64,000 nucleotides of DNA from Xylophilus sp. GW821-FHT01B05. GTDB taxonomy: Bacteria; Pseudomonadota; Gammaproteobacteria; Burkholderiales; Burkholderiaceae_C. The notes under the pieces were generated by a model. The model was given only the letters and a program-made list of their open reading frames with translations, did not search any database and had not been told where the DNA came from. Location of the stretch: the NCBI GenBank assembly GCA_038961845.1, contig CP152408.1:1984001-2048000 (forward strand), read 5' to 3'. Made by a program: the position numbers and the translations under genes. This document shows, piece by piece, positions 1 through 8,405 of this stretch; within the stretch, counting starts at the first letter, position 1; each line of letters starts with the position of its first letter.

Positions 1-1320
1 AGGTGGCACGGCGGCGCCGCGCGCATGGAAGCGGGCGTATTCCTCGTCGGGCACAAACAGCCCGCCGGTGGTCCAGGCGATGTGCGTGGCCTGGGGCATC
101 AGCGCCTCCAGCCGGTGCTGGCGCAGATAGGCCTGGCCGGCAGCGCTGTCGCGCAGCATGGCGGGACCGGGCAGGCCGGCGGCGGCTGATGGTTCGATGC
201 GGATGTTTTCCGTGGCCGCAGCCTGGTACAGCAGCGGGAACAGCGCCTCGTCCTCGACCGTGTAGACGCCGGCCAGCAGCGGGCGCACCGCGGCGGCGGC
301 TAGTTCAGAAGCGCGCGGCACGGCCAGGCCGTCGGCCTCGGTGTGGTTGTCCAGGCCGATGTCGTAGACCGAGGGGTTGGCGCCCAGGTGGCTGAACGCC
401 GGCGTGCCCGCCAGCATCTGCAGCATGAAGCAGGGCGAGCGCGTGGGCTCGGCAAAAAAGCAGTGCACGTGCGGGCCGTAGATCTGCGCCAGGCCAAAGG
501 CAATGCCGCCCGGGGCGCCGCCCACGCCGCAGGGCAGGTAGACGAACAGCGGGTGCGCGGCGTCTACCTTGCGGCCCAGGGCGTCGAGCTGGCGCGCCAG
601 CTGCGGCGCGGCCGCCGCATAGCCCAGCAGCAGCGAGAGCGAGCGCTCGTCATCCACAAAGTGGCAGGCCGGGTCGGCATCGGCCGCGCGGCGGCCGGCG
701 GCCACGGCCTCTGCGTAGTCGCCGGCGTGCTCGACCACTTCCACGCCCCGGTTGCGCAGGCGCTGCTTCTTCCAGTCCTTGGCGTCGGCCGACATGTGCA
801 CCACGGCCTGAAAGCCCAGCGCCGAGGCCATCACGCCAATCGCCAGGCCCAGATTGCCGGTAGAGCCCACGGCGACCTGGTGGCGGGCGAACAGCGCGCG
901 CGCCTCGGCCGAGGCCAGGCTGCGGTAGTCGCCATCCAGCGCCAGCAAGCCGTGGCGCTGGGCCAGTGCCTCGGCATGCTCCAGCACCTCGTGGATGCCG
1001 CCGCGCGCCTTGATCGAGCCTGCCACTGGCAGCGCATGGTCGGCCTTGACCAGCAGGGTGCCAAAGTCTGGTGCCATGCCCAGCGCCTGCTGCAGCCGGG
1101 GCACCGGCAGCAGCTCGGACTCGATCACGCCGGCGCTTGGGGCCAGCTCGGGAAACAGTTCTGCCAGCAGCGGCGCAAAGCGGGCGAGCCGGGCGACCGT
1201 GGCATCAACATCAGCGCTGCTAATGCTCAGCCGGTGCCCCCCGCGACCGCGCTGATCCGAGGTCCAGAGCACGGGGCGGCCGCTCTTCAGGTGGTCGAGC
1301 GGAGCGCAAAGATCAGTCAT
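1..1320 (-). CDS. dsdA: D-serine ammonia-lyase, 3' end cut by window edge
   Basis: PLP enzyme that deaminates D-serine to pyruvate and ammonia in the cytoplasm. The reading frame opens at the ATG on the minus strand at 1320 and stays open for 440 codons to base 1, so only the last few residues and the stop are outside the window (the family is about 440-450 residues). The motif GSIKARGG (residues 101-108) carries the expected Schiff-base lysine, about K104, and GSTGNLGL further on is the phosphate-binding loop. It is divergent from a DsdC-like LysR gene at 1419, the same pairing as dsdC-dsdA in enterobacteria, so induction by D-serine is the natural inference. The family match is strong. Confidence 0.92.
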   Translation of the reverse strand, partial: MTDLCAPLDHLKSGRPVLWTSDQRGRGGHRLSISSADVDATVARLARFAPLLAELFPELAPSAGVIESELLPVPRLQQALGMAPDFGTLLVKADHALPVAGSIKARGGIHEVLEHAEALAQRHGLLALDGDYRSLASAEARALFARHQVAVGSTGNLGLAIGVMASALGFQAVVHMSADAKDWKKQRLRNRGVEVVEHAGDYAEAVAAGRRAADADPACHFVDDERSLSLLLGYAAAAPQLARQLDALGRKVDAAHPLFVYLPCGVGGAPGGIAFGLAQIYGPHVHCFFAEPTRSPCFMLQMLAGTPAFSHLGANPSVYDIGLDNHTEADGLAVPRASELAAAAVRPLLAGVYTVEDEALFPLLYQAAATENIRIEPSAAAGLPGPAMLRDSAAGQAYLRQHRLEALMPQATHIAWTTGGLFVPDEEYARFHARGAAVPP

Positions 1321-1397
1321 GGCAATGGGGGTAGAGCAGGGCCCGCCATTGTTGGATGCCCCGCTGTGCCCCGCAACGCATTTATAGTCGTCCGTCA

Positions 1398-1412
1398 ATT
1401 AGCTGGACTAAT
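1398..1412. promoter_or_regulatory. palindromic LysR-type operator, dsdC-dsdA intergenic region
   Basis: ATTAG-CTGGA-CTAAT is a perfect 5-5-5 inverted repeat containing the T-N11-A signature of LysR-type boxes. It ends 7 bp before the regulator start codon and lies in the 98-bp gap to the divergent dsdA start, a position suited to autorepression and control of dsdA. Function is inferred from position and symmetry. Confidence 0.6.
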
Positions 1413-1418
1413 AGCCAA

Positions 1419-2369
1419 ATGGACATTCGCCTTACACCTTCGCTGCTTGCATGGTTGCGGTGCTTCGAGGCCACGGCCCGGTGCATGAGTTTCACCAAGG
1501 CCGCCTCGGAACTGTGCATTACCCAGGGTGCGGTCAGCCAGCAGGTCAAGCACCTGGAAGACTGGCTGCAGCGCCCGCTGTTCTTGCGCACGCCGCGCGC
1601 GCTGCTGCCCACGCCCGAGGGCCAATGGCTGGCGACCGTGCTGCGCGAATCCTTTCAGGCCATGGAAGGCACGCTGGCGCAACTACGCAGCCCGCCGCGC
1701 GACGACCGCCCGCTGGCGCTGAGCTGTGCGCCATCCTTTGCCATGGGCTGGCTCACGCCGCGCCTGGGTGATTTCTTTCGCGCCCACCCGGAGGTCGGGC
1801 TGCGGGTCATGGGCGAATTCCATGTGCTGGACCGCGAGCGCATGGCGCGCGACGGCGTGGCCGCGGCCGTGCGCTTTGACCTGGGCGACTACCGCGACCT
1901 GCAGGCCACCGAATTTTTGGACGAATGGCTGCTGCCGGTGGCCAGCCCGGCCTTCCTCGCCGCCCACCCCACGTTGCGCACCCCCGCCGACCTGCGCGCA
2001 CCCATGCTGCTGCACGACACCAGCGCCTGGATCGGCGCCAGCCCTTTTGAGGAATGGGAGCACTGGCTGCACCAGGCCGGGGCCCAGGTGCCGCAGTTGG
2101 AGCTGGGCCACCACTTCAACCTGTCGCAACTGGCCCTGGCCGCCGCGCTGGCGGGCCAGGGCATGGCCATGGGCCGCGCGGCCCTGGTGCTGGACGACCT
2201 GGTGGCCGGCCGGCTGGTGGCGCCCTTTGCGCTGCCGGTGCTATCCAGGGCGTCGTACCACTTCGTCTCGGCCCCGCAGCCGGCGGCGCATACCGTGCTG
2301 GTGCAGGCCTGGATCGCGGCGCAGGCGGCGCGGTTTCGGGGCGAGCGGAATCGGGTGTTGGGGGTTTAG
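1419..2369 (+). CDS. dsdC: LysR-type regulator, DsdC-like
   Basis: 316-residue transcriptional regulator. The N-terminal winged helix-turn-helix (about residues 5-65, including SFTKAASELCITQGAVSQQV) is followed by the LysR effector-binding domain. The segment SFAMGWLTPRLGDF and the ending that precedes the C-terminal tail resemble E. coli DsdC. A longer frame from 1356 exists, but MDIRLTPSLLAWLRCFE is the usual LysR N-terminus and starts just after the operator-like palindrome at 1398-1412. Divergent from dsdA, so it probably activates that gene in response to D-serine. A generic GcvA-like role cannot be excluded. Confidence 0.82.
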   Translation: MDIRLTPSLLAWLRCFEATARCMSFTKAASELCITQGAVSQQVKHLEDWLQRPLFLRTPRALLPTPEGQWLATVLRESFQAMEGTLAQLRSPPRDDRPLALSCAPSFAMGWLTPRLGDFFRAHPEVGLRVMGEFHVLDRERMARDGVAAAVRFDLGDYRDLQATEFLDEWLLPVASPAFLAAHPTLRTPADLRAPMLLHDTSAWIGASPFEEWEHWLHQAGAQVPQLELGHHFNLSQLALAAALAGQGMAMGRAALVLDDLVAGRLVAPFALPVLSRASYHFVSAPQPAAHTVLVQAWIAAQAARFRGERNRVLGV

Positions 2370-2370
2370 C

Positions 2371-2445
2371 CTAAATATTGGTCAAATATGCCTTTTGCCC
2401 AGGTGCCACCTGGGCTTGTAGCTATCTATTTGGTAGTTTCAGGCT
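2371..2445 (-). repeat. short dispersed repeat F2 with hairpin, possible bidirectional terminator
   Basis: Contains the perfect palindrome GCCCAGGTG-C-CACCTGGGC at 2397-2415, flanked by AAATATTGGTCAAATATGCC on one side and TAGCTAT on the other. Related copies lie at 15325-15395, 22145-22200, 36163-36215 and 45790-45850. It sits between the convergent dsdC and alcohol dehydrogenase genes, where such a hairpin could terminate both transcripts. Confidence 0.7.
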
Positions 2446-2457
2446 GGCCGTCGGCGT

Positions 2458-3516
2458 TCAAGCCGCCTTCAAGGTCGCCATGTCCACCACAAACCGGTAC
2501 TTCACGTCGCTCTTCAACATGCGCTCATAGGCGGTGTTGATCTCGTCCATGCGGATGGTTTCGATGTCCGACACGATGCCGTGCTGGGCACAGAAATCCA
2601 GCATCTCTTGCGTCTCCTTGATGCCGCCGATGAGCGAGCCGGCCAGGCGGCGGCGCTTCAGGATCAGGTTGAACACGGTGGGCGAGGGGTGCGGGCTGTC
2701 GGGGGCGCCGACCAGGGTCATGGTGCCGTCGAGCTTGAGCAGGGCCAGGAAGGGATCCAGGTTGTGCGGCGCGGCCACGGTGTTGAGGATGAAGTCAAAA
2801 CTGCCGGTGTGCGCGGCCATCTCGTCGGCGTTCTTGGACACGACGACTTCCTTGGCGCCCAGGCGCAGCGCGTCTTCGCGCTTGCTGGCCGTGGTGGTGA
2901 ACAGCACCACGTGCGCGCCCATGGCCGCGGCGATCTTCACGCCCATGTGGCCCAGTCCGCCCAGGCCGACGATGCCGACCTTGCTGCCCGGGCCGATGTT
3001 CCATTGGCGCAGCGGCGAGTAGGTGGTGATGCCCGCGCACAGCAGCGGCGCCACGGCGGCCAGCGAGGCTTCGTCGTGCGAGATCTTCAGCACGAAGGAT
3101 TCACGCACCACCATGTGGTCGGAGTAGCCGCCGTAGGTGTTGCCGCCGGTGCCCTGCTCGGGGCCGTTGTAGGTGCCGGTAAAGACGTTGTCGCAGTACT
3201 GCTCCAGGCCATCGGCGCAGGGCTGGCAGTGCTGGCAGCTGTCGACCATGCAGCCCACGCCGACCAGGTCGCCCACCTTGAACTTGCTGACCAGATCGCC
3301 CACGGCGGTGACGCGGCCGACGATCTCGTGGCCCGGCACCGTGGGGTAGACGGTGTTGTGCCATTCGTTGCGCGCGGTGTGCAGGTCTGAATGGCAGACG
3401 CCGCAGTGCAGCACGTCGAGCGCCACATCCAGCGGGCCGGGGGCGCGCCGCTCGAAGCTGAAGGGGGCGAGGGCGGCGGTGGGGGCGGTTGCGGCGTAGC
3501 CGAGTGCAGTAGTCAT
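2458..3516 (-). CDS. zinc-dependent NAD(P) alcohol dehydrogenase (YahK/CAD-like)
   Basis: 352-residue medium-chain dehydrogenase that interconverts alcohols and aldehydes with NAD(P)H. The N-terminal catalytic domain has the zinc ligand motif CGVCHSDLHT, then GHE, and the structural zinc cluster in SCQHCQPCADGLEQYC. The Rossmann domain shows GLGGLGHMGVK near the middle. The start at 3516 gives MTTALGYAA, normal for this family; the frame extends upstream to 3663 but without family resemblance. The gene is transcribed alone, its 5' side facing a mobile repeat element. The substrate cannot be told from sequence; broad aldehyde reduction is typical of YahK-like members. Confidence 0.88.
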   Translation of the reverse strand: MTTALGYAATAPTAALAPFSFERRAPGPLDVALDVLHCGVCHSDLHTARNEWHNTVYPTVPGHEIVGRVTAVGDLVSKFKVGDLVGVGCMVDSCQHCQPCADGLEQYCDNVFTGTYNGPEQGTGGNTYGGYSDHMVVRESFVLKISHDEASLAAVAPLLCAGITTYSPLRQWNIGPGSKVGIVGLGGLGHMGVKIAAAMGAHVVLFTTTASKREDALRLGAKEVVVSKNADEMAAHTGSFDFILNTVAAPHNLDPFLALLKLDGTMTLVGAPDSPHPSPTVFNLILKRRRLAGSLIGGIKETQEMLDFCAQHGIVSDIETIRMDEINTAYERMLKSDVKYRFVVDMATLKAA

Positions 3517-3652
3517 GGCGGTAGAGGTCAATAGCAAAGCGGCGACCCTATTCCATTCCAGCGTGCCGCGTGTGACGGTCGGTGACAGCATATTGGCAGC
3601 AGGGCCTTTGAGTCGCCAGGGACTGGTCGCCAAGCCGCGTGCTAGTGAGACC

Positions 3653-4076
3653 ATCCCTTTCAAGGGCTCGTGATCTGCTCAGCTTCATCAACGGTGTGGG
3701 ACAGCCGAACAGCCGGCCCCACCCCAACCCTTCCCCAGTGGGGGAGGGAGCAATACCGGGCCGAGCGCAGCGATGGCCCGTGTGGCTGTCCCGGGTCCCC
3801 TCTGTGGCGTCGAGGAGCGGAAGAGTCGGCAGGTTGCCGCGCGTAGCGCGGATGGCGAGGACTGTTTGAGCGAAGCGAGTTCCGCAGCCACCTGCCGACT
3901 CTGAGCACCGCAGAGCAGTCCGGCAAAGCCGGACCGCCACAGCGGGGTCGCCTTCTCTTTGGTGACTTTCTCTTGGCGACACAAGAGAAAGTTACTCGCC
4001 CGCCGGGGCGAACTCCCGGCACCCGCCGCCTGCAAGGCAAAAGAGCATGGGATATCTCAAAGACCTTGAAAGGGAT
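3653..4076 (+). mobile_element. MITE-like element, copy A, upstream of urtA
   Basis: Non-coding element of about 424 bp. Its ends are inverted copies of CATCCCTTTCAAGG (left) and CATCCCTTTCAAGGTCTT (right, reverse complement). It is flanked by the 11-bp direct repeats GCTAGTGAGAC (3641-3651) and GCTAGCGAGAC (4077-4087), one mismatch apart, which look like an ageing target duplication. Internal modules recur in copies B-E, including a 14-bp stem hairpin at 3962-3995. Short reading frames inside it are by-products of the repeat. It occupies most of the 695-bp gap between the dehydrogenase and urtA and leaves 135 bp for the urtA promoter region. Confidence 0.8.
3962..3995. other. covarying hairpin inside repeat copy A
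   Basis: Stem of 3962-3975 with 3982-3995 (14 bp, one G-T pair) and a 6-nt loop. The same hairpin in copy B (9904-9937) keeps pairing through two compensated base changes (T-A to C-G and C-G to T-A), and copy D has the same fold at 37504-37540. Compensation suggests selection on structure, either of DNA during transposition or of an RNA. Confidence 0.65.
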
Positions 4077-4139
4077 GCTAGCGAGACCGCATACGCCACC
4101 CGGCGTATTTCGCATACAGGGCGCCGTCCATAGCATCCC
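4072..4139. other. nested inverted repeats upstream of urtA
   Basis: GGGATGCTA at 4072-4080 pairs with TAGCATCCC at 4131-4139, and inside the arms ATACGCC (4091-4097) pairs with GGCGTAT (4102-4108). The left arm overlaps the end of repeat copy A. A third hairpin, GGCTGCCC-CGTC-GGGCAGCC (4156-4175), follows before the urtA ribosome site GGAGAG. The region presumably holds the urt promoter or leader. No convincing sigma-54 or NtrC site was recognised. Confidence 0.4.
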
Positions 4140-4211
4140 TCCCATCGCCACACATGGCTGCCCCGTCGGGCAGCCGGGCGGCGACCCAATCCCTACCTCT
4201 GGAGAGATGCA

Positions 4212-5483
4212 ATGCAACGTCGATTTACCCTCAAGGCGCTCACCGCCGCTGTCGCGCTGGCCAGTCTTTCCGCTGCGCCGGCCTTTGCCGCCGACACCAT
4301 CAAGGTCGGCATCCTGCATTCGCTGTCGGGGACGATGGCGATCTCAGAAACAGCGCTGAAAGACATGGCGCTGATGACCATCGCCGAGATCAACGCCCAG
4401 GGCGGCGTGCTGGGCAAGCAGCTGGAGCCGGTGATCGTCGACCCGGCCTCCAACTGGCCGCTGTTCGCAGAAAAGACCAAGCAGTTGCTGGGCCAGGACA
4501 AGGTGGCGGTGATCTTCGGCTGCTGGACCAGCGTGAGCCGCAAGTCGGTGCTGCCGGTGGTCGAGGAAATGAATGGCCTGCTGTTCTACCCCGTGCAGTA
4601 CGAGGGCGAAGAGCTGTCCAAGAACGTGTTCTACACCGGTGCCGCGCCCAACCAGCAGGCCATCCCTGCGGTGGAATACCTGATGAGCAAGGCCGGCGGC
4701 GGCGCCAAGCGCTTCGTGCTGCTGGGCACCGACTACGTCTACCCGCGCACCACCAACAAGATCCTGCGCGCCTTCCTCAAAAGCAAGGGCGTGAAGGATG
4801 CGGACATCGACGAGAAGTACACCCCCTTCGGCCATAGCGACTACCAGACCATCGTCGCCGACATCAAGAAGTTCTCGCAGGGCGGCAAGACGGCGGTGAT
4901 CTCCACCATCAACGGCGACTCCAACGTGCCCTTCTACAAGGAGCTGGGCAATGCCGGCCTGAAGGCCAAGGACGTGCCGGTGGTCGCCTTCTCGGTGGGC
5001 GAAGAAGAGCTGCGCGGCGTCGACACCAAGCCGCTGGTGGGCCACCTGGCCGCATGGAACTACTTCATGTCGGTCAAGAACCCGACCAACACCGCCTTCA
5101 TCAAGCAGTGGAGCGAGTACGCCAAGGCCCAGAAGCTGCCCGGCCAGATGGACAAGCCGCTGACCAACGACCCGATGGAAGCCACCTACATCGGCATGCA
5201 CATGTGGAAGCAGGCCGTGGAGAAGGCCAAGAGCACCGACACCGACAAGGTGGTGGCCGCCATGGCCGGCCAGACCTTCAAGGCGCCGGACGGCTTCACG
5301 GTCGAGATGGACCCGAAGAACCACCACCTGCACAAGCCCGTGTTCATTGGCGAGATCAAGGCCGACGGCCAGTTTGGCGTGGTGTGGAAGACCCCGGCAC
5401 CGATCAAGGCCCAGCCCTGGAGCCCCTTCATCGAAGGCAACGACAAGAAGCCTGATTACCCGGCTGGCAAGTCTGCCTCCTGA
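4212..5483 (+). CDS. urtA: urea ABC transporter, periplasmic urea-binding protein
   Basis: 423-residue substrate-binding protein of the branched-chain amino acid/amide class that delivers urea (or short amides) to UrtBC. A Sec signal peptide covers about residues 1-27, ending AFA|ADTIKVG. The mature part has the type-I periplasmic fold, and the segments GILHSLSGTMAISE and FGCWTSVSRKSVLPVVE are characteristic of UrtA. GGAGAG lies a few bases before the ATG. First gene of urtABCDE. A terminator-like hairpin after it (5505-5537) should give more urtA than downstream mRNA, common for binding proteins. Amide-binding FmdD-like proteins are close relatives, but the complete five-gene order favours urea. 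Confidence 0.95.
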   Translation: MQRRFTLKALTAAVALASLSAAPAFAADTIKVGILHSLSGTMAISETALKDMALMTIAEINAQGGVLGKQLEPVIVDPASNWPLFAEKTKQLLGQDKVAVIFGCWTSVSRKSVLPVVEEMNGLLFYPVQYEGEELSKNVFYTGAAPNQQAIPAVEYLMSKAGGGAKRFVLLGTDYVYPRTTNKILRAFLKSKGVKDADIDEKYTPFGHSDYQTIVADIKKFSQGGKTAVISTINGDSNVPFYKELGNAGLKAKDVPVVAFSVGEEELRGVDTKPLVGHLAAWNYFMSVKNPTNTAFIKQWSEYAKAQKLPGQMDKPLTNDPMEATYIGMHMWKQAVEKAKSTDTDKVVAAMAGQTFKAPDGFTVEMDPKNHHLHKPVFIGEIKADGQFGVVWKTPAPIKAQPWSPFIEGNDKKPDYPAGKSAS

Positions 5484-5504
5484 GCTGTCCCATAGGCATG
5501 CACG

Positions 5505-5537
5505 GGCCCGCTCCCCGCATGGAGGGCGGGCCTTTTT
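5505..5537 (+). terminator. partial terminator between urtA and urtB
   Basis: GGCCCGC (5505-5511) pairs with GCGGGCC (5526-5532) with further TCC/GGA pairing inside, followed by TTTTTCTC. It looks like an intrinsic terminator placed inside the operon, expected to attenuate rather than stop transcription. Confidence 0.7.
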
Positions 5538-5575
5538 CTCTTGATTCTTTCGACCATGTCCAACCGAGGTTCCTG

Positions 5576-7153
5576 ATGCTGCGGAAATCGATCCAGGCCG
5601 CGCTGATTACCGCCTTGCTGTTGTCAGGCGCCGCGCACGCGCTGACGCCGGCCGAGGCCACGGCCATGGCCACCGGCGACACCGACGACCGCGTGACCGC
5701 CATCAACCAGGCGGTGCTGAGCGCAGACGCCAAGACCGTGGCCTTCTTCCAGGCCATGGCCGACGATGCCGTCAAGACCACGGCCAGCCAGGTCTACCTA
5801 ATGAAGGACGACAAGGGCTACGACCCGGTCACGGGTGCTGAACTGAAGCTGCCCGACGACGCCGAGGATGTCGTCAACAACAACCTGCTGCGCAGCACGC
5901 TCGACACGGCCATGGCCGCACTGCAATTGGCCAGCCCGGATGACAAGGTGCGCGGCGACGCGGTGCAGGTGCTGCTCAACGAACCCGACGAATCACGCTT
6001 GCCGCTGGTGGAAAAGGCGCTGGCGGCCGAGCAGGTGCCGGCCATCAAGGCCAAGCTGGAGCGCGTGCGCGCGGCCAGCATGCTCGACAGCGCAGACAAG
6101 GCACACCGGCTCGAAGCGGCCGCCAGCCTGGCGGACAGCGGCAGCCCCGAGGTCAAGCTTTTGCTCAACGAGCGCCTGGCCAAGGAAGAGGACGCTGGCG
6201 TCAAGGCCGCGCTGCTGGCTGCCGTGCACAGCATCGATGGCCGCCTGGTCTGGGGCGACCGCATCAACGCGGTCTTCAGCGGCATCAGCCTGGGCTCGGT
6301 GCTGCTGCTGGCGGCGTTGGGCCTGGCCATCACCTACGGCCTGATGGGCGTCATCAACATGGCGCATGGCGAGCTGATGATGATCGGCGCCTATGCCACC
6401 TACGTGGTGCAGGGCCTGTTCCAGCGCTACCTGCCCGAGGCCTGGTTTGGCGGCTACCTGGTGGCGGCGATTCCGGTGGCCTTTCTGGCATCGGCGCTGG
6501 TCGGCGCCGTGATCGAGCGCGGTGTGATCCGCTTCCTCTACGGCCGCCCGCTGGAGACGCTGCTGGCCACGTGGGGCATCAGTCTGATGCTGCAGCAACT
6601 GGTGCGCACGGTATTTGGCGCGCAGAACGTGGGCGTAGAGAACCCGTCATGGATGAGCGGCGGCTTCACCATGCTGGGCAACGTGGCGCTGCCGTGGAAC
6701 CGCATCTGCATCATCATCTTTGCTGGCCTGGTGCTGCTGGCCATGGCCTGGCTGATTGGCCGCACGCGGCTGGGCCTGTTTGTGCGCGGTGTTACGCAGA
6801 ACCGGCCTATTGCATCCTGCATGGGCGTGAACACGGCACGCATCGATACCTATGCATTTGCGCTGGGCTCGGGCATCGCGGGGCTGGCGGGCTGCGCGCT
6901 GAGCCAGATCGGCAACGTGGGGCCGGACCTGGGCCAGGGCTACATCGTGGATTCGTTCATGGTGGTGGTGCTGGGCGGCGTCGGCCAGCTCGCCGGCACG
7001 GTGTACGCGGCCATGGGCCTGGGCATTCTCAACAAGTTTCTGGAGGGCTGGACTGGCGCGGTGCTGGCCAAGATCGCCGTGCTGGTCTTCATCATCGTTT
7101 TCATTCAGAAGCGGCCGCAGGGCATCTTTGCGATGAAAGGACGAGAGGCATGA
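5576..7153 (+). CDS. urtB: urea ABC transporter permease UrtB
   Basis: 525-residue inner-membrane permease. It starts with a signal-like segment (MLRKSIQAALITALLLSGAA), then an alpha-helical extracytoplasmic region of about 220 residues typical of UrtB, and a LivH-like membrane domain from about residue 235 with eight or more hydrophobic helices (ITYGLMGVINMAHGELMMIG is the family hallmark). It pairs with UrtC to form the channel. The start at 5576 is preferred over 5498 because the longer frame runs through the intergenic terminator. A copy of repeat F3 follows the stop. Confidence 0.95.
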   Translation: MLRKSIQAALITALLLSGAAHALTPAEATAMATGDTDDRVTAINQAVLSADAKTVAFFQAMADDAVKTTASQVYLMKDDKGYDPVTGAELKLPDDAEDVVNNNLLRSTLDTAMAALQLASPDDKVRGDAVQVLLNEPDESRLPLVEKALAAEQVPAIKAKLERVRAASMLDSADKAHRLEAAASLADSGSPEVKLLLNERLAKEEDAGVKAALLAAVHSIDGRLVWGDRINAVFSGISLGSVLLLAALGLAITYGLMGVINMAHGELMMIGAYATYVVQGLFQRYLPEAWFGGYLVAAIPVAFLASALVGAVIERGVIRFLYGRPLETLLATWGISLMLQQLVRTVFGAQNVGVENPSWMSGGFTMLGNVALPWNRICIIIFAGLVLLAMAWLIGRTRLGLFVRGVTQNRPIASCMGVNTARIDTYAFALGSGIAGLAGCALSQIGNVGPDLGQGYIVDSFMVVVLGGVGQLAGTVYAAMGLGILNKFLEGWTGAVLAKIAVLVFIIVFIQKRPQGIFAMKGREA

Positions 7154-7208
7154 AACACCCCCAGGCTACGCACTTGAGAAATCCACGCACCCGTTCGCTT
7201 CCGTGCCC
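7154..7208 (+). repeat. fragment of dispersed repeat F3 between urtB and urtC
   Basis: The sequence CACCCCCAGGCTACGC just after the urtB stop is shared with 33110-33125 and, in reverse orientation, with the end of the monooxygenase gene near 29205-29222. It makes the only non-overlapping junction in urtBCD. Confidence 0.6.
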
Positions 7209-8405
7209 ATGAATCACTCCATCCTCCCGCCAAAGGCGCCGCTGTTGACCCGCAAGGGCTGGAGCGCCTTCTTCATTGCGCTGATCGCGGTATGCGCGCT
7301 GGCGCCGGTCATGAACCTGTGGCTGCCGCCCGGCAGCGCGCTCTACCTGAGCGACTACGGCGTGGCGCTGGTCGGCAAGATCATGTGCTACGCCATCGTT
7401 GCGCTGGCCATGGACTTGATCTGGGGCTACACCGGCATTTTGTCGCTGGGCCACGGTGTGTTCTTTGCGCTGGGCGGCTATGTCATGGGCATGTACCTGA
7501 TGCGCCAGATCGGCCGCGACGGCAACTACAAGAGCGACCTGCCCGACTTCATGGTGTTTTTGGACTGGAAGGAGCTGCCCTGGCACTGGGCGCTGTCGGA
7601 CAGCTTCATTGCCACGCTGGTGCTGGTCGTGGCGGTGCCGGGCGTCGTGGCCTTCGTGTTTGGCTACTTTGCCTTTCGCTCGCGCATCAAGGGCGTGTAT
7701 TTCTCCATCATCACGCAGGCCATGACCTTTGCCGCGATGCTGCTGTTCTTTCGCAACGAGACCGGCTTTGGCGGCAACAACGGCTTCACCGACTTCAAGC
7801 GCATCCTGGGCCTGCCGATTGCCACGCAAGGCATGCGCATGACCTTGTTCGTGCTCACAGGCTGCACGCTGCTGGGCTTCTTCCTGTTCGCGCGCTGGCT
7901 GGTGGGCAGCAAGTTCGGCCGCGTGCTGCAGGCCATACGCGATGCAGAGACGCGCGTCATGTTCAGCGGCTACAACCCGCTGCCCTACAAGCTCACGATC
8001 TGGGTCATCTCTGCCGTGATGTGCGGCGTGGCCGGGGCGTTGTATGTACCGCAGGTGGGCATCATCAACCCGGGCGAGATGAGCACCGCGGCCTCCATCG
8101 AGATGGCGGTGTGGGCGGCGGTTGGTGGCCGCGCCACGCTCGTGGGGCCGATCCTGGGCGCCTTCCTGGTCAACGGTGCCAAGAGCTGGCTGACCGTAGT
8201 GGCACCTGAATTCTGGCTGTACTTCTTGGGCGCGCTGTTCATCGCGGTGACGCTGTTCCTGCCCGATGGCGTGGTGGGCCTGTGGCGCCGGCTGGCGCGG
8301 CGCAAGGCCGTGCCCGTGGCGGCGCCGCTGCGCGAAAGCGTGGCGCGTGAAGCCGGTCAGATCAAGAGTGCTCCTGGCGCGCCGGTGACGGAGGCTGCCC
8401 GATGA
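7209..8405 (+). CDS. urtC: urea ABC transporter permease UrtC
   Basis: 398-residue LivM-like permease with about ten membrane helices. The segments MDLIWGYTGILSLGHGVFFA and FRSRIKGVYFSIITQA are typical of UrtC. It forms the translocation pore with UrtB. ATG at 7209 is taken as the start; a GTG two codons earlier (7203) is equally in frame and neither has a strong ribosome site, possibly because a repeat separates the gene from urtB. Its stop overlaps the urtD start (ATGA at 8402-8405), indicating translational coupling. Confidence 0.95.
   Translation: MNHSILPPKAPLLTRKGWSAFFIALIAVCALAPVMNLWLPPGSALYLSDYGVALVGKIMCYAIVALAMDLIWGYTGILSLGHGVFFALGGYVMGMYLMRQIGRDGNYKSDLPDFMVFLDWKELPWHWALSDSFIATLVLVVAVPGVVAFVFGYFAFRSRIKGVYFSIITQAMTFAAMLLFFRNETGFGGNNGFTDFKRILGLPIATQGMRMTLFVLTGCTLLGFFLFARWLVGSKFGRVLQAIRDAETRVMFSGYNPLPYKLTIWVISAVMCGVAGALYVPQVGIINPGEMSTAASIEMAVWAAVGGRATLVGPILGAFLVNGAKSWLTVVAPEFWLYFLGALFIAVTLFLPDGVVGLWRRLARRKAVPVAAPLRESVAREAGQIKSAPGAPVTEAAR

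Noticed and set aside
343..1488. 381-codon plus-strand frame at the left end
   Set aside because: Antisense to the D-serine ammonia-lyase frame, which carries the PLP motif and runs the whole length.
4156..4175. Hairpin before urtA as a riboswitch
   Set aside because: A single 8-bp stem with a 4-nt loop and no terminator or known aptamer features; too little to support a riboswitch call.
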